This document shows, one piece after another, positions 22,974 through 34,633 of a DNA stretch of 64,000 nucleotides (within the stretch, counting starts at the first letter, position 1; each line of letters begins with the position of its first letter). Source of the DNA: Alnus glutinosa. Lineage: Eukaryota; Streptophyta; Magnoliopsida; Fagales; Betulaceae. The position numbers and the translations under genes were made by a program. The stretch is from assembly GCF_958979055.1 (NCBI RefSeq), contig NC_084887.1, positions 35,566,620 to 35,630,619 of the forward strand. Reading direction: 5' to 3'. The notes under the pieces are model-generated. The model had not been told where the DNA came from. It was given only the letters and a program-made list of their open reading frames with translations, and made no database searches.

Positions 22974-24029
22974 TAGGGGTGAAAATAACCGCCCGCAATA
23001 ACCGCCCGCTAACCGCTAACCGCCCATAACCGTTAACCGGATAACCGGATAACCGTTGAAACCGTCTAAAAACCGGTAACCGGTAACCGCCTTAAAAAGG
23101 CGGTTACCGGTTTTAAGAAAGCCGATTACCGGTTATAACCGGTAACCGGCTTTCCTATTATATATATATATATATTTTTTAAATTTTTATATATAAAACG
23201 GCGCCGTTTCATTCAGCCTAAGCTTAACCCTACTCTCCTTTCTCCTTTCTCCTCTCTCCTTTCTCCCGACTCTCGTCTCGCTCTCTCGCGCCGCCGTCTC
23301 ACTGTCTCAGACTCTCAGTGGTCTCTCTCGTCTCGCTCTCTCGCGTTCTCTGCATCTTTGCATTCACAAACTCTCTTCCCTTTCACTTCACTTTCCCTCT
23401 GCACGCCACGCTCCAGCTCTAACACGCCCACGCTCCCGATTTGGTACTACTCTCTCTCTCTCTCTCTCTCTTCCTCTGCTATAGAATACAGAATACCCCA
23501 ACGTGTTAGCCAGAATCATAATCTTTTTCCCCAACTTTTACTAGATTTCCTAACCCTCTGCTAAGACAAGGTAAATTAGAGCATTCACAGTGGGTTATGG
23601 GGTTGGGGTTGGGGTTTTGATTTTCTCAGCCCAGTACCGGTGGAGCGACTTGTTCGGTGGTTCTGGTTCGGTTGATCTCGGTGCTGTTCGGTGGTCCTGA
23701 GCTGTCGGCATACTCTGAGTTCTGTTTCGGTGGGTCCGATTCGACGGCTCTGTGCGGTGGTTTTGGTTCCTGTTCGTGCGATTCTGGTTCAACAGCTCGG
23801 ATTGGTGGCGGCTCAAATGTTGTTCCGGTTGGTGTGGTTTTGGTTGGTTTTGGTCCTGTTCGGCGATTTTTGTGGCTTTGAACGGTTCCCGGTTACCGGT
23901 TGGCGGTTATAACCGCCAATCGCCTAGGCGGTTGGCGGAGGCGGTTAGCAAATTTTGCTAACCGCCTAGCCGGTTACGGTTGCCGGTTTTGTCCAAAAAC
24001 CGGTAACCGTAACCGGCTTTTCAGTCCTA
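22974..24029. mobile_element. non-autonomous hAT element, 1056 bp, 8-bp TSD
   Basis: Exact 8-bp duplication GTTCCGAT at 22966-22973 and 24030-24037. The termini are TAGGGGTGAAAA and TTTTCAGTCCTA (inverted). Both subterminal regions (about 180 and 130 bp) are packed with ACCGG/TAACCG motifs in both orientations, as expected for transposase-binding sites. The interior has a perfect 14-bp palindrome AAACGGCGCCGTTT (23196-23209) followed by CT-rich, promoter/5'UTR-like sequence. Short ORFs in the interior have no transposase features. It is probably a deletion derivative of an autonomous hAT element that kept the promoter and lost the transposase. Confidence 0.85.
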
Positions 24030-25214
24030 GTTCCGATGCCCATTTTTGGTTAAATTGCTTATGTCAGCATGGGTTCTCGAGTGGTGCGGCTTTGTCAAAA
24101 AAAAAATATATATATATTTAAGCGACACATGCATTTGAAATAAAAATCTGTTTCATTTTATATTTGTATTTGTGTTTATGAGAGTGTTTCTCCTCAAACC
24201 TTCAAAATGGTCCCGTATATCGTTTTCTTGCAAACTATATATATATATATAAAATTGGTTAGAAATCATGTGTCATGAAGTGGAGGTCACTAGTTTGAAT
24301 TTCCTCTATCTCCTCTCCTGCGTGGACATGTCAAGATGATATTAATTCGGTCCCGTACCACAATTTTTTTTTTAAAACATTATTTAGCCCATTAATTAAC
24401 AGTCATTTTTTATAAAGCCTCACGAATTGACAAGTCTAATACTTAGACTCATCAAACTATCAATTTATTGTATTTAAGGCATTCCGTTAAGAGGCTGCTG
24501 TCTGTTTGGATCTTAAAAACCAAAACAATAAAATAATTTTGAATTAAAACTAAAATAATAATAATAAAGAATTTAAAAAATGAAAGTTAAAAATAAAAAA
24601 AAAATAAAAAAAAAACGACCTTGATTTTGGTGGTGGGGTGATTCGGCTATCCAAAATCAAGGTAGGGGTGGCCGCTAGCCACCCCGGGTAAAATGATGGT
24701 AGTTTTGAAAGAATTTGATCAAATATAATTTTTTTATCTACTCTAACGGTTAATCCTAACGGAGCAGCTTAATTGCAATAAAATTGTAGTTTGATAAATC
24801 TAAGTGTCATACTTATTAATTATTGGGATAAATAAAAATAGTTGTTAGTTGACAAGACCAAAGCATATTTATCCTTTCTTTTTTTCTTTTTCTTTTTTTT
24901 TATCTTTTCTTTTCTTTTTCTTTTTCAAATTTCTCTGTAACTGTCAAATGTTTCAATGATTACATAAAAGAGAATCGCTATTTTCACCAATAAACCATTG
25001 TTTTCCACTTTTCCTCTTTCTCTAATACAATAATATACAATAATGAATTCATTTGTGCACAAACTTACTCTTTCTACTAAATTGGTTCAATATGTTAAAC
25101 CGACGTGTACGTGTTCAAAATGTATGTAATTTTTACTTATATTTTTAATACTTTAACTCAATTTAGTAGAGAAATTTGTTCTTAATTTGCAGCACATACA
25201 TAATAATTAAAAAA

Positions 25215-25250
<36 letters not shown>

Positions 25251-26189
25251 TTATATGCATTCAATCTAAGCAGATAAATGGAAGGAAGAGGGAAATGTGA
25301 AAACTGTATTGTATTTTTAAGTGTATTTTTTGTTTGAATTATTTATTAATATTTTTATTTATAAATAAAATAAAATAAAAAAATTAACAAAGGACTCTAG
25401 CTAGGTGTCTATATCACAAGCGAGAGACTCAATTAGCAAGACAAAGCGGTCCATGCCAAATTGTAAAGGTGGAAAGCCCTTTTCATGAAATATAAAATAA
25501 AAAAGGTTGATCATATGCTTTCATGCTTGTGCTAAAAAGAGGACAACATACCCGATATATATATATATATATATATTCTTACGAGTATACTGTACAAGTA
25601 GGTTGCTTCCAATATCTTTCCTGATGCTATATATATAGCCTATATTTCTACACCTTTTTTTATTTAAAAATAAATAAAACATAGGTCAGTTTTTTTTTGG
25701 GGCAAAATAAATCATGGTCATGACTTGCTTTGAAACGGGTCTCCATCGGGTGCCGGCCACACATCTCAAATATTCCCCTTTTCTTCAACAAAAATAAATA
25801 AATAAATAAATATTCCCCTTTTCATTGCTTCATGGCCTAAAGAACTGCTTAAGGACCCTAAAGTGCTTAAGAACACACACGTACGTGAGATGTTTACATA
25901 GTTTTTTATTGTATAAACCAAAGCAGAAATGAACAATTTGTGTTAGATATTATCGATTTCTACCCAAAGAATAATTTTTTCCACTTTTTATTCAACAGGA
26001 ATTTTAATCTGGATTGTTTACGAATGGACTACTCATCCCAATGGTCAAAAAAATTAGAGTTGGTTCAACCACCTTTTTAAGTACCGGTTGGTTTAGGCTG
26101 ATAAAGCTCAAAGATCTACATTTTACTTTTATTTTTTTTTGTAATATTTATAATATAACATGCTCTTATTTATAGAAGAATTAAGGTAG

Positions 26190-26760
26190 ATGAGAATAAT
26201 ACAAATTGTTTTTAACTACAACTAAATAATAGTCTTTAACTGTAGTTAGGTGATAAACTTCAACTATAGTTAGATCACAATTTTCAAATATAACTATACG
26301 ATAGTTTACAACTGTAGATAAGTGATAGACTTCAACTATAGGTAGATGATATAACCTTTAGAGAAATGATTTTTTTTTACATCTATTATACATTTCCCGT
26401 ACATCACTTTTATAAATTAACCATTGGATCCAATATATATGAAAGATATACAAAATATGTATATGTAACATGTCTCTAATCTTTAACTGTGACTATATAG
26501 TAATGCTACATGCCACCCCCATGTTCTTTTTGTGTCATCCCAAAATTGATGTGGCTCTTAAAATTACCATTGAATTTATGATAGGTCACTATTGAATTTA
26601 ATCTAATGGTGATTTTAAGAGCCACATTAATTTTGGAGGGACACAAGAAAAACAAGGGGGTGACATGTAGCATTACTCGTAACTATATGATATAGTCTTC
26701 AACTATAAATAAATGATATAATCTTTAACTGTTCAACTATAACTTAAATTCTTAAATTTC
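26190..26760. repeat. degenerate tandem array of about 33-bp units, split by a MITE
   Basis: Variants of CTTTAACTGTAGTTAGGTGATA and CTTCAACTATAGTTAGATGATA recur at spacings of about 33 bp on both sides of the MITE at 26501-26675. The array therefore pre-dates the MITE. The function is unknown. Confidence 0.65.
26501..26675. mobile_element. MITE, about 175 bp
   Basis: The terminal inverted repeats are TAATGCTACATGCCACCCCC and GGGGGTGACATGTAGCATTA. The arms continue inward (GTGGCTCTTAAAATTACCAT paired with ATGGTGATTTTAAGAGCCAC). The target duplication is blurred by the surrounding tandem array. Confidence 0.75.
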
Positions 26761-28114
26761 AAATATACTCTAACAGATAAACAGATAATAGAGATAAATA
26801 AGGAATGACGTTTAAGATGACGTGTAAGTTACGAGGGTGACAGAATCACGCTAATAGCAAAGCTGGTTTGGGGTGATTGAAGTTGAACCAACCGGATCTC
26901 GGGAAAAACACTGTCATGGACTTTCTAATCGCATGGTTCTAAAAACTCACTCAAAGCATAATTGTCTCTGCTATTCCTTGTCATTTTTTATTTATTATTT
27001 GAATGGGTGGGCCATCTGTAGAGCAACGCAAGGGAATCAAATCACTTTGGTAAAAGAAAGCGAGATGTTCTGGACAAAAAAGAAGAAGAGAAAAAAAAAA
27101 GGGAGATATTATCCAGCCTAGAACACTCGTTAGTCGTTCCAGTGCATATCAGCTGCAGAAACTTAGCAATTAAGTCTGCAATTATTGTAAAACTAGTGGT
27201 ATTCCTGGTTAGACTTTACTTGTATTAAGTCTCCATGCAAAGGGGTCAGAGAGATTAGCTCACAAAAACAAAAAAAAAATAATTGGACAAAAAGCGAAGA
27301 ATTAAGAGCTCCTTTTCTTTAACTTTTGGATTCTTTAGTGGGCAAAAGCACTATGGAGTATTGTCTAACAATAATGCCCCATAAAAAAGGTCTCTTTTTC
27401 AGATCAAGGGCCGAGAAAATGCCACATCAGCCTTCACTCCAACCACTGTTGCGTCACGGAGTCAAAAACACCTTTTACCTGTTGACGAATTTCACTCTCA
27501 AATCTAAAAATTCAAAATTATTAATCAAAGAGATATTTCTTCCAAAGAAAAGAGTAATTTTTTTTTCTTTCTAATTCAATCTATTTAGTGCATGTAATTA
27601 TCAAGTAAAATTCTCACGTGCTTTAAAATTGTATGTCAATTTAATAAACTGATTTTTTTAAAAAAAATAAAAAAATAAAAATTAATGAACTGAAACAAAA
27701 GAAATTGATCAGCCGGACCTAACTTAAAAAGAAAACTATTATTTGGGACTGACTGAAGCTCCCAAGACCCAAGTACTCCCAACTACAATTGGGTAGAAAG
27801 GGAAAAAAAAAATTATAAAACAGAACATCACACACATGGATTGCTTTGATTGGTGGCATTCACTTACGTAAGTACCAGAGACAAAACACAAATGGCCACA
27901 AACAAAATAACAAAATAGTAAAGCAGCACTCGATCAAACCCCCATAAAGAGCATCCTCTCGCTTTTCTCATTGGCCCAATTTCAGAAAGCAAAGGAATCC
28001 ACATTCACCAGGCAACACCAGATCATTATTTTCGTCACACAATCCCAACAAACTCTCTTCCACTCTCTCTCTGCTTCTGCTTACCTCCTAGAGAGACCAA
28101 GTCGAAAGCTAAAC

Positions 28115-28198
28115 ATGACAGCAGCTTCCGCACCCTATGTTTCTTCAACACACTCTTTTCCTGAAAGCCATGGACTCGTAATGCTGATGCAGAACTAA
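28115..28198 (+). promoter_or_regulatory. upstream ORF in the U-box gene leader (27 codons)
   Basis: The ATG at 28115 opens a 27-codon frame ending at TAA 28196-28198, 33 nt before the main start codon. If it lies in the mature leader it would lower translation of the main ORF. Nothing in its sequence by itself shows peptide conservation. Confidence 0.4.
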
Positions 28199-28231
28199 AT
28201 TTCTTTGTTGGGGGGGATAGGCAACACAGAG

Positions 28232-29848
28232 ATGGAATTTCAGGAGGGTATGATGAAGTTCGTGGTTCACAAACCCATACAAACCAAATGGGCATTTGAA
28301 AGAGACACAGAAAAACAGAGAACCACAGAGGCTGCCACTCCCAGGCGAAAATGGAAGATCTTCAACAAGTCCCTACCTTCATCGCCTTCAAAACCCTTAA
28401 ACCCCAAACCAAAGCAACCCCCAAAGGAGTTCCTCTGCCCCATTTCTGGCTCTCTCATGGCCGACCCGGTCATCGTCTCCTCCGGTCACACTTTCGAACA
28501 AGCCTGCGTCAAAGCCTGCAAAGCCCTGGCCTTCACACCCATTTTATCCGACTCGTCCACATCCGATTTCTCCTCCATAATCCCCAACCTCGCCCTCAAA
28601 TCCACCATTCTCAACTGGTGCAAGAACTCCTCTGTAGAGCCCCCGAAACCCATCGATTCCAACACCGCCGAGAAGCTCGTCCGTACATTAATGGCGGCCG
28701 AGACTCAAAAATCGGGTACCAAGAACGAAAATGAAGCCCAACAGACCGAAATCTCGGAGAAGAAGCTGATCCAAGGGGTTAGAGAAAAGCCTAGCGTCAA
28801 TTCCAATCATCATAGTCACTGCGACTCGAGCTCGGACGACTCGTTCGGGACCAACGCGTCGACTCGGTCTCTGCAACTCGTGACTCAGCCGAGTTGCTAT
28901 TCCTCTCCATCCTCATCCGAAATCGAAACCCTAACCCCTAATTCCACCGAGGAAGGGGAAATTTTGGCCAAGCTCAAAAGCCAACAAGTGTTTGAGATCG
29001 AAGAGGCCGTGATTTTGCTGAGACAGATCACACGGACCAGAGAAGACTCCAGGGCCAACCTCTGTACCCCTCGGTTAATCTCCGCCCTCCGATCCCTGAT
29101 CATCTCCAGGTACTCGAGCATCCAAGTGAACTCGGTCGCAGCGTTGGTGAATCTCTCTTTGGAGAAGGCCAATAAGGTTAGGATCGTACGGTCAGGAATC
29201 GTTCCTCCGCTAATTGATGTTCTGAAGGGGGGATTCCCTGAGGCGCAGGAACACGCTTCCGGTGCACTCTTCAGCTTAGCCCTTGATGATAACAACAAGA
29301 CCGCGATTGGTGTCTTGGGCGCTTTACAACCGTTGATTCACATGCTCCGGTCCGATAGCGAGCGGACTCGGCATGACTCGGCGCTTGCTCTTTACCACCT
29401 TTCGCTCGTTCAAAGCAATAGGTCTAAATTGGTGAAACTCGGATCCATTCCCATTTTATTGGGTATGTTGAGGTCGGGTCACATGACCGGTCGGGTACTA
29501 CTCATTTTGTGTAACCTAGCTTGGTGCATGGATGGGCGGGCCGCAATGTTGGATGCGGGTGGGGTGGGCTGTTTGGTTGGGTTGTTGGATGGGGCTGAGT
29601 TGAAGTCCGAATCCGCTTGGGCGAGTTGTGTTGATGCGTTATACGGGCTGAGTCATGGCGGGTTGAGGTTCAAGGGGTTGGCGAAGGTGGTGGGGGCGGA
29701 AGAGGCATTGATGAAGGTTGAGAAAGCCGGGAGCAAACGGGCATGGGAGAAGGCAAAGAGGGTTTTGGAGATGATCAAAAGGAAGGAGGAAGAGGAGGAG
29801 GTGGATTGGGTGGAATTGCTTGAGTTGGGGAGCCAGACTCTGTGTTGA
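28232..29848 (+). CDS. U-box/armadillo-repeat E3 ubiquitin ligase (PUB38-41-like)
   Basis: Intronless, 538 residues from the ATG at 28232 (MEFQEGMMKF); an in-frame TTG at 28205 is not a likely plant start. The U-box is at about residues 63-135: PPKEFLCPISGSLMADPVIV, then SSGHTFEQACV, then the helix ending LKSTILNWCKN. A Ser/Asn-rich linker follows, then about five armadillo repeats (residues of about 240-480: INSVAALVNLSLE-type and EHASGALFSLALDDNNKTAI-type helices). The U-box recruits an E2 and the ARM repeats bind substrate. Plant relatives act in hormone and stress signalling. The C-terminus is Glu/Lys-rich. It has the usual length and domain order of the PUB38-41 group. GC content is much higher than the flanks, as expected for a real CDS. 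Confidence 0.93.
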   Translation: MEFQEGMMKFVVHKPIQTKWAFERDTEKQRTTEAATPRRKWKIFNKSLPSSPSKPLNPKPKQPPKEFLCPISGSLMADPVIVSSGHTFEQACVKACKALAFTPILSDSSTSDFSSIIPNLALKSTILNWCKNSSVEPPKPIDSNTAEKLVRTLMAAETQKSGTKNENEAQQTEISEKKLIQGVREKPSVNSNHHSHCDSSSDDSFGTNASTRSLQLVTQPSCYSSPSSSEIETLTPNSTEEGEILAKLKSQQVFEIEEAVILLRQITRTREDSRANLCTPRLISALRSLIISRYSSIQVNSVAALVNLSLEKANKVRIVRSGIVPPLIDVLKGGFPEAQEHASGALFSLALDDNNKTAIGVLGALQPLIHMLRSDSERTRHDSALALYHLSLVQSNRSKLVKLGSIPILLGMLRSGHMTGRVLLILCNLAWCMDGRAAMLDAGGVGCLVGLLDGAELKSESAWASCVDALYGLSHGGLRFKGLAKVVGAEEALMKVEKAGSKRAWEKAKRVLEMIKRKEEEEEVDWVELLELGSQTLC

Positions 29849-32800
29849 GTCTGTTGACTCGTGGTGGGTTGGGTGAGTCAAGCGTAACTCGTCCGAGTTT
29901 TGAAGTACATAGTTTGATGTTTTGATTCTTTTGGGTGTTCGTTGGTTTTTGGGGAGGAGGTGGTTAATGGTTTTCAGGTTTGTAATTACTGGTGTTTATA
30001 TGGGTGGTTTTTGTGCCTTTTGCTCTTTGGTGACCTTTTTTCACCTAAGTCATGGATGGTGGAGGTGTAAATTAAGGGCTTTTAGACCCAAGTGATTTTG
30101 GAGTAACACGAATCTTTTACCAAAGTTTTCTTTAATGCAATCACTTTATTCTTCATTGGTCTTCATTTTGAGATGGGTTTGGTCTCACTTTATTTATCGT
30201 CACTTTTTATTGTTTCACATTTTCTCGACAAAGTGTCTCAATCATGTCAATACCATTACCATGAATGTTATATATCATTGAGAAGATATGATTAGTTTAT
30301 AATTTTTATATAATTAAAGGCGAAGATAGCTTTGCGCCTCTGAGTATAACTCTTATACAACTTTTTTAAATTAGCTATTGGATCTGTTTTCCTACGTATG
30401 GGTCTTATAAATTTAATTATTGATTTTTTAAAAAAAGTTGTTGGAGTTATACAAAAATTGTTCAAAAGTTGTAAACGTATCATATCTCTAATATCATGTT
30501 TTTATTCCACAACTATTTTCCAAAGCTGATGTAACAATTTTAATTTTTTAATTTTTAATTTTAAAAAAATTATAATTGATCCAAGAGTTGATTAAGATTG
30601 TTACATTGTAGAATGATGATTGAACAAAAAGTTAGTTGGCACTGTAAAATAGTTGTTGGATAAAGATATAATTTCTATTGAAATCTCCTATAATTAAGAA
30701 CTTCTGTTGTTATCTGGTCCATTTTTCAAGCAAGCCTTCTGTTTAGATGGGCCTCCTATTCGAGTAGGGCCCTCTCTTGGCCTCCCTCTCCCGTTTATAT
30801 TAGCAATTTAACTTCTGCTTAAGGGGATTAAGATCCTTTCTAGTTGAGAAGAACTATGTAAAATTATGAATATACCTTTATATATAGAGGACCGGCTCCT
30901 CTCCAGTCAAAAATCAACTCGAAAGGATTCTGATGCTGCTTAAGGAGGCACCGAATTTCAAATTGCTTTGATTAATAATCTCATTTTTTGAATTTCTTTT
31001 GAGGCCTAAAACCTTCTTTCAGATGCTAATATTGCAGTGAAGATTGGCCACTCGATTTGTTTGCGGTAGGGGGGGGCGGGGGGGAGGGGGGTCATGGCCC
31101 ATGGGATTCTCTTCCCTTTTTCCCATAAACCGACTGGTTCTGTCATGGGAAAGCCCAATTGGTGGCATTGCCCCATGATTACGGATAATGCTTTGGGCTT
31201 CAACTTTTCAGGCAATGACTGTGATGAACAATTGCATGCGTCACCAGATTCACTGGTTTGTTTAGAGCATTCTCTACAGCTTTCCTTCTTATATATAGTC
31301 CCTTCATTTCCCTACATATAAGAAAAATATTAAAAAAATCATATACATCGTATACCCTATCAGTTCTCAAAACATTATGAATATTACAGTTCTATTAGGA
31401 ACAGGATTCTTTACAATTATATATTTGAATTTAAGAAAATTCGGGGCAAGTGATAAGTGGTTGGGCAACTCAATTTTTATTTGGTAAGGTGGATCCCATG
31501 AGTAGTCTCTCATGATCACGTGCTCGAATTCTCTCAAATTCGGACAAATAATTGTAAAGAATACTAATCCGTTCTACCAATGTGTAAAAGGAATCAAAAG
31601 AGCTTCCCTCTCCATTATTTTAATATAAAATATTTATCTTTCCTCTCTCATCTCTTTACCTTTTATTGAGAATTTTGTTTGAATTTTGTAAGATAGATGG
31701 GGTAGGTAGGAACTTATATTTGTAAAGAATAAAAATAAAAATTAATTAATATAGCAAAAAATAGTTTTATTCTTTACATTTAAAAAAAATAAAAAAGAAA
31801 CAGATGTGAATACTCTTATAACCAGGAATGGCCCAATAAAAAATAGAAAAGATTTTGTCTTAGTTTTCAATGTGTTGCCTCAATCGGGCTAAAAAGATTG
31901 AAAAACATATCAAATCCACTCCATAGTATCATAATTCTTCCTGAGTCTGAGCTTAGTTTCAACTTCAATCCCAGCTAGAGAAAAGCATACCTCCAACCCA
32001 TGGGTCTTATCACTTGAACTTATGCCCTAGTAGTAGAGAATTTGTGTGAGAAATTTCCCCGTGACAGCTAGAAATGAAATTCGTAATTTGACAAGCAATG
32101 GTTGTGGCCAGCCTGGTAATTAAACACCCACACGGTCCGATCGATGTTGTGGGAAATATACCATTGACTTGTGACACAATGGATGGATAAAACAGACATG
32201 ATTGTTCTGTTTGGAGCAGTCAAATTCAAGACAAGCTGGAAGTAAAATAATACGGGCAAGGAACATGACATTGATTCAGACGTCCCTTAAGACTACGCAA
32301 ATGTGCTTGGAGTCTTTTTAGGGGCCCAAAGGTTGGATCTTTTTCTCTTTTGTTTACTGTGAATGATAATCCGGACAACTCGATTCAAAAACCAAAAAGC
32401 ATCTTCCCCTGTTCTATGCTTCATCATTGAGAAGTGTAGTCGTGTTTGATGTTTCCACAAACACAGTCTCCCATAATAAAATATATTATTAACTAAGATA
32501 AACAAGTAATTAAGAACAAAAAGAACTGCAACTTCTTAGTTACTTTTCCCACCGATACAAAACAAATTGAGAGAAAGAGAGAGCTTTTTTTTGCCATGAC
32601 CACTTTATACAATGAGCAATTCTAATTCTAAAGAACAGTAAAAGATCGATTGAAACCCAGAAAAGAAAATAAATCAAATATAGTATATTTAGGCCTTAAA
32701 ATTATGACATTGATAGTTTGATACAAATCATGTATACATATTACCAGTTCCTCACAACCCAAAAGAATTCAAAAACGATTCATCCTCACCACCGTCACCG

Positions 32801-32863
32801 CCGCCTTATGATCACAACAACAACAATTAGAAAACATAACACACAAAAAATTCCGACTGATTA
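29849..32863. other. intergenic between U-box gene and peroxidase
   Basis: AT-rich DNA. A G-rich tract (31068-31090) precedes a short GC-richer stretch. At 30820-30945 AGATCCTTTCTAGTTGAGAA pairs imperfectly with an AACTCGAAAGGATTCTGATG-type end, resembling a MITE family also seen near 46940-47040 and 61866-61975. No gene is seen. Confidence 0.5.
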
Positions 32864-33838
32864 TCAGTTAAACTCATCACATCTGTGCCGAATCTCTCCA
32901 TGCCTCCCTGTATTGACCTTATACACACTCAGCTTCTCCATTGCCTTCCCGAACGCCTCAAAGAACTTGTTCTGATCCGCTGCGTACGTCTCCACGAACG
33001 GCTTCGTTCTCGGATCACTGTACAACCCGTGATCGGACCTCAACAGCCCCAACCCCTTTGGCAGGTTCTGGAAGTACATGTTGTCGAATTTGTTGGGAGT
33101 CATGATGTCATTGAACACAGACAACGTGGGGTTTTTCTGATAATCGGCACAAGCCTTCTGCAAAGCTTGAGCGAACCTCGGATTGTACTGCGTGTCGTAC
33201 TGAGAATAACTGCTGAAGTTATAGATCCCGGAGCTAAACTCCTTGCAATGAGAAAACCCAATTGTGTGAGCACCGCACAAAGCCACGGTTTCTTGGATCG
33301 AGAACCCATTGGACGCGAAAAGCTCGATAATCTGAGAGAGAGACATCGTGGGTCTGGGAAGCTTGCCTTCCACATACGAAGATTTCGAGACCAGCCCATC
33401 TTTGCGTCCAAGGAGGACATTGTAGTAGGGACCGCCGACCATGGTGACGAGGTCGCGCGTGGCGACGGCGAGGATGTCGGCGCAGGAGACGGTGTTGGGG
33501 CAGGCGAGCTCGAGGGCGGTCTTGGCTCGGACGACGACGTCGAAGGCGTCGCCGGGGAGTGAGCGGTTGATGTCGGCGTCGCGCTCGGCGGAGTTGAAGG
33601 GCGTGGAGGAGATAAGAATGGAGCCATCGCAGCCGTTGACGAGGCAGTCGTGGAAGAAGAGGCGGAGGGACGCGGCGGCGGTGGTGGGGCTGTTGATCTG
33701 CTTGCTGGTGATGGTGTCTTGCACGATTTGGTTGAATCTTGGGCAGGAGTTGTGGTAGTAGTCCAGGCTGAGCTGGGACTGTGCGGGAGTGAGAAAGAGT
33801 GAGAGTGATGCGATGAAGAGAAGGGGAAGCAGCGCCAT
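32864..33838 (-). CDS. class III secretory peroxidase
   Basis: Intronless, 324 residues, ATG at 33838, stop at 32864. An N-terminal signal peptide (MALLPLLFIASLSLFLTPAQ) suggests cleavage near residue 21 and export to the apoplast. The distal site is LRLFFHDC (R59, H63) and the proximal heme ligand is in CGAHTIGFSHC (H191). The structural Cys residues (C32, C65, C70, C113, C119, C198, the ACADY Cys and C321) give the usual four disulfides, plus an extra C188. The motif HDCLVNGCDGS differs from the commoner HDCFVxGCDAS, consistent with the PRX31/41/63/65 subgroup, which is also often intronless. It oxidises phenolics with H2O2 in wall cross-linking, lignification or ROS control. It is the last single-copy gene before the SAG101 array. 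Confidence 0.95.
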   Translation of the reverse strand: MALLPLLFIASLSLFLTPAQSQLSLDYYHNSCPRFNQIVQDTITSKQINSPTTAAASLRLFFHDCLVNGCDGSILISSTPFNSAERDADINRSLPGDAFDVVVRAKTALELACPNTVSCADILAVATRDLVTMVGGPYYNVLLGRKDGLVSKSSYVEGKLPRPTMSLSQIIELFASNGFSIQETVALCGAHTIGFSHCKEFSSGIYNFSSYSQYDTQYNPRFAQALQKACADYQKNPTLSVFNDIMTPNKFDNMYFQNLPKGLGLLRSDHGLYSDPRTKPFVETYAADQNKFFEAFGKAMEKLSVYKVNTGRHGEIRHRCDEFN

Positions 33839-34159
33839 TTTGTTCTCTCAAAGAATGAGAGTGGCTTTTAAGCCCCAATGTGTGTGCTTTTTAGAGAGAC
33901 AAGCAAGATGGTGAAGATGGAGAGGAGTTGAGGACTGAGCGAGCTCCGTGGAGGTGGTCTGGGGGAGTGTGGTAGATGGGAGGGTTTTACTTCAGAGAGA
34001 GAGAGAGTGACTGTGAACTCGCACGCGCACTCGCTGCTCTCTGCACCACCAATCACGGGATCCGTGCTTGGTGGTGATGAGAGGGGCCCACTAACTTGGT
34101 GTGGGGCCTCCAAACATGCAGACAGTTGGTGCTGGACACGTACAACAGTGGCTGTCGAC

Positions 34160-34312
34160 TGTACTTAATATTTCACGAGAAATATTAGACATTCTAATAT
34201 TTTTTTAAAATGTTTGATTTTAATATGATGGGTTAAAATCTCATTAAATTTATTATTCTGAAAAAAAAAAATGTTAGAATGTCAAGTATTTCTCATATTT
34301 TATTGTCTAGAT
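34160..34312. mobile_element. MITE, about 150 bp, A/T-rich
   Basis: Arms GAGAAATATTAGACATTCTA and TGTTAGAATGTCAAGTATTT are inverted copies of each other around an A/T-rich centre. The exact ends and target duplication are unclear. Confidence 0.55.
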
Positions 34313-34385
34313 TTCTTAAAAAGGGCTAAAATGGCACATATTACTGTTTGCGAGAAAGACTAAATGGTTAATTAAAATTCACTTT

Positions 34386-34633
34386 GGGCTTGTTTGGCCA
34401 GGAAGAGAAAATTCTCCCTTCCTCTCTTCACTTTTTTAAAAAACAATCAATTTTAAAACATTTTAATTTTATATCACATCAATAATTTTTTATTACAATT
34501 TAAATACAAAAATTCACTACAATATAAAACATTTTCAATTTTCTTTACAAATTCTTTTTACTTTATAAGTTTATATCACATCTATTACTTCTTATTATTA
34601 CCTCAAACTCACACTCGCTTACCAAATAAGTCC
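34386..34633. mobile_element. MITE at the left border of the segmental array
   Basis: Ends GGGCTTGTTTGGCCAGGAAG and CTCGCTTACCAAATAAGTCC form inverted repeats of the GGRCTTRTTTGG type. The right end touches the TTTATTTATTTATTTTAG sequence at which homology between the array units begins. Confidence 0.55.

Larger units (their letters stand above)
24038..28114. other. intergenic, AT-rich
   Basis: 4 kb without a recognisable gene. It contains simple repeats (AC)n at 25218-25249 and (AT)n at 25556-25576, a degenerate tandem array interrupted by a MITE (26190-26760), and a short GGTGG/CCACC-rich palindromic remnant at 24618-24695 related in style to the core of the Mutator-like element at 50.9 kb. 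Confidence 0.5.

Noticed and set aside
23657-24121. Overlapping ORFs of 60-75 codons
   Set aside because: They lie in the hAT element's interior and repetitive right end; no transposase or other domain.
28205-28231. Earlier start for the U-box protein at a TTG codon
   Set aside because: Plant nuclear genes use ATG; the first in-frame ATG with family-like sequence is at 28232.
32885-33878. Long ORFs on the opposite strand and in other frames of the peroxidase
   Set aside because: Shadows of a GC-rich gene; Arg/Pro/Ser-rich with no family features.
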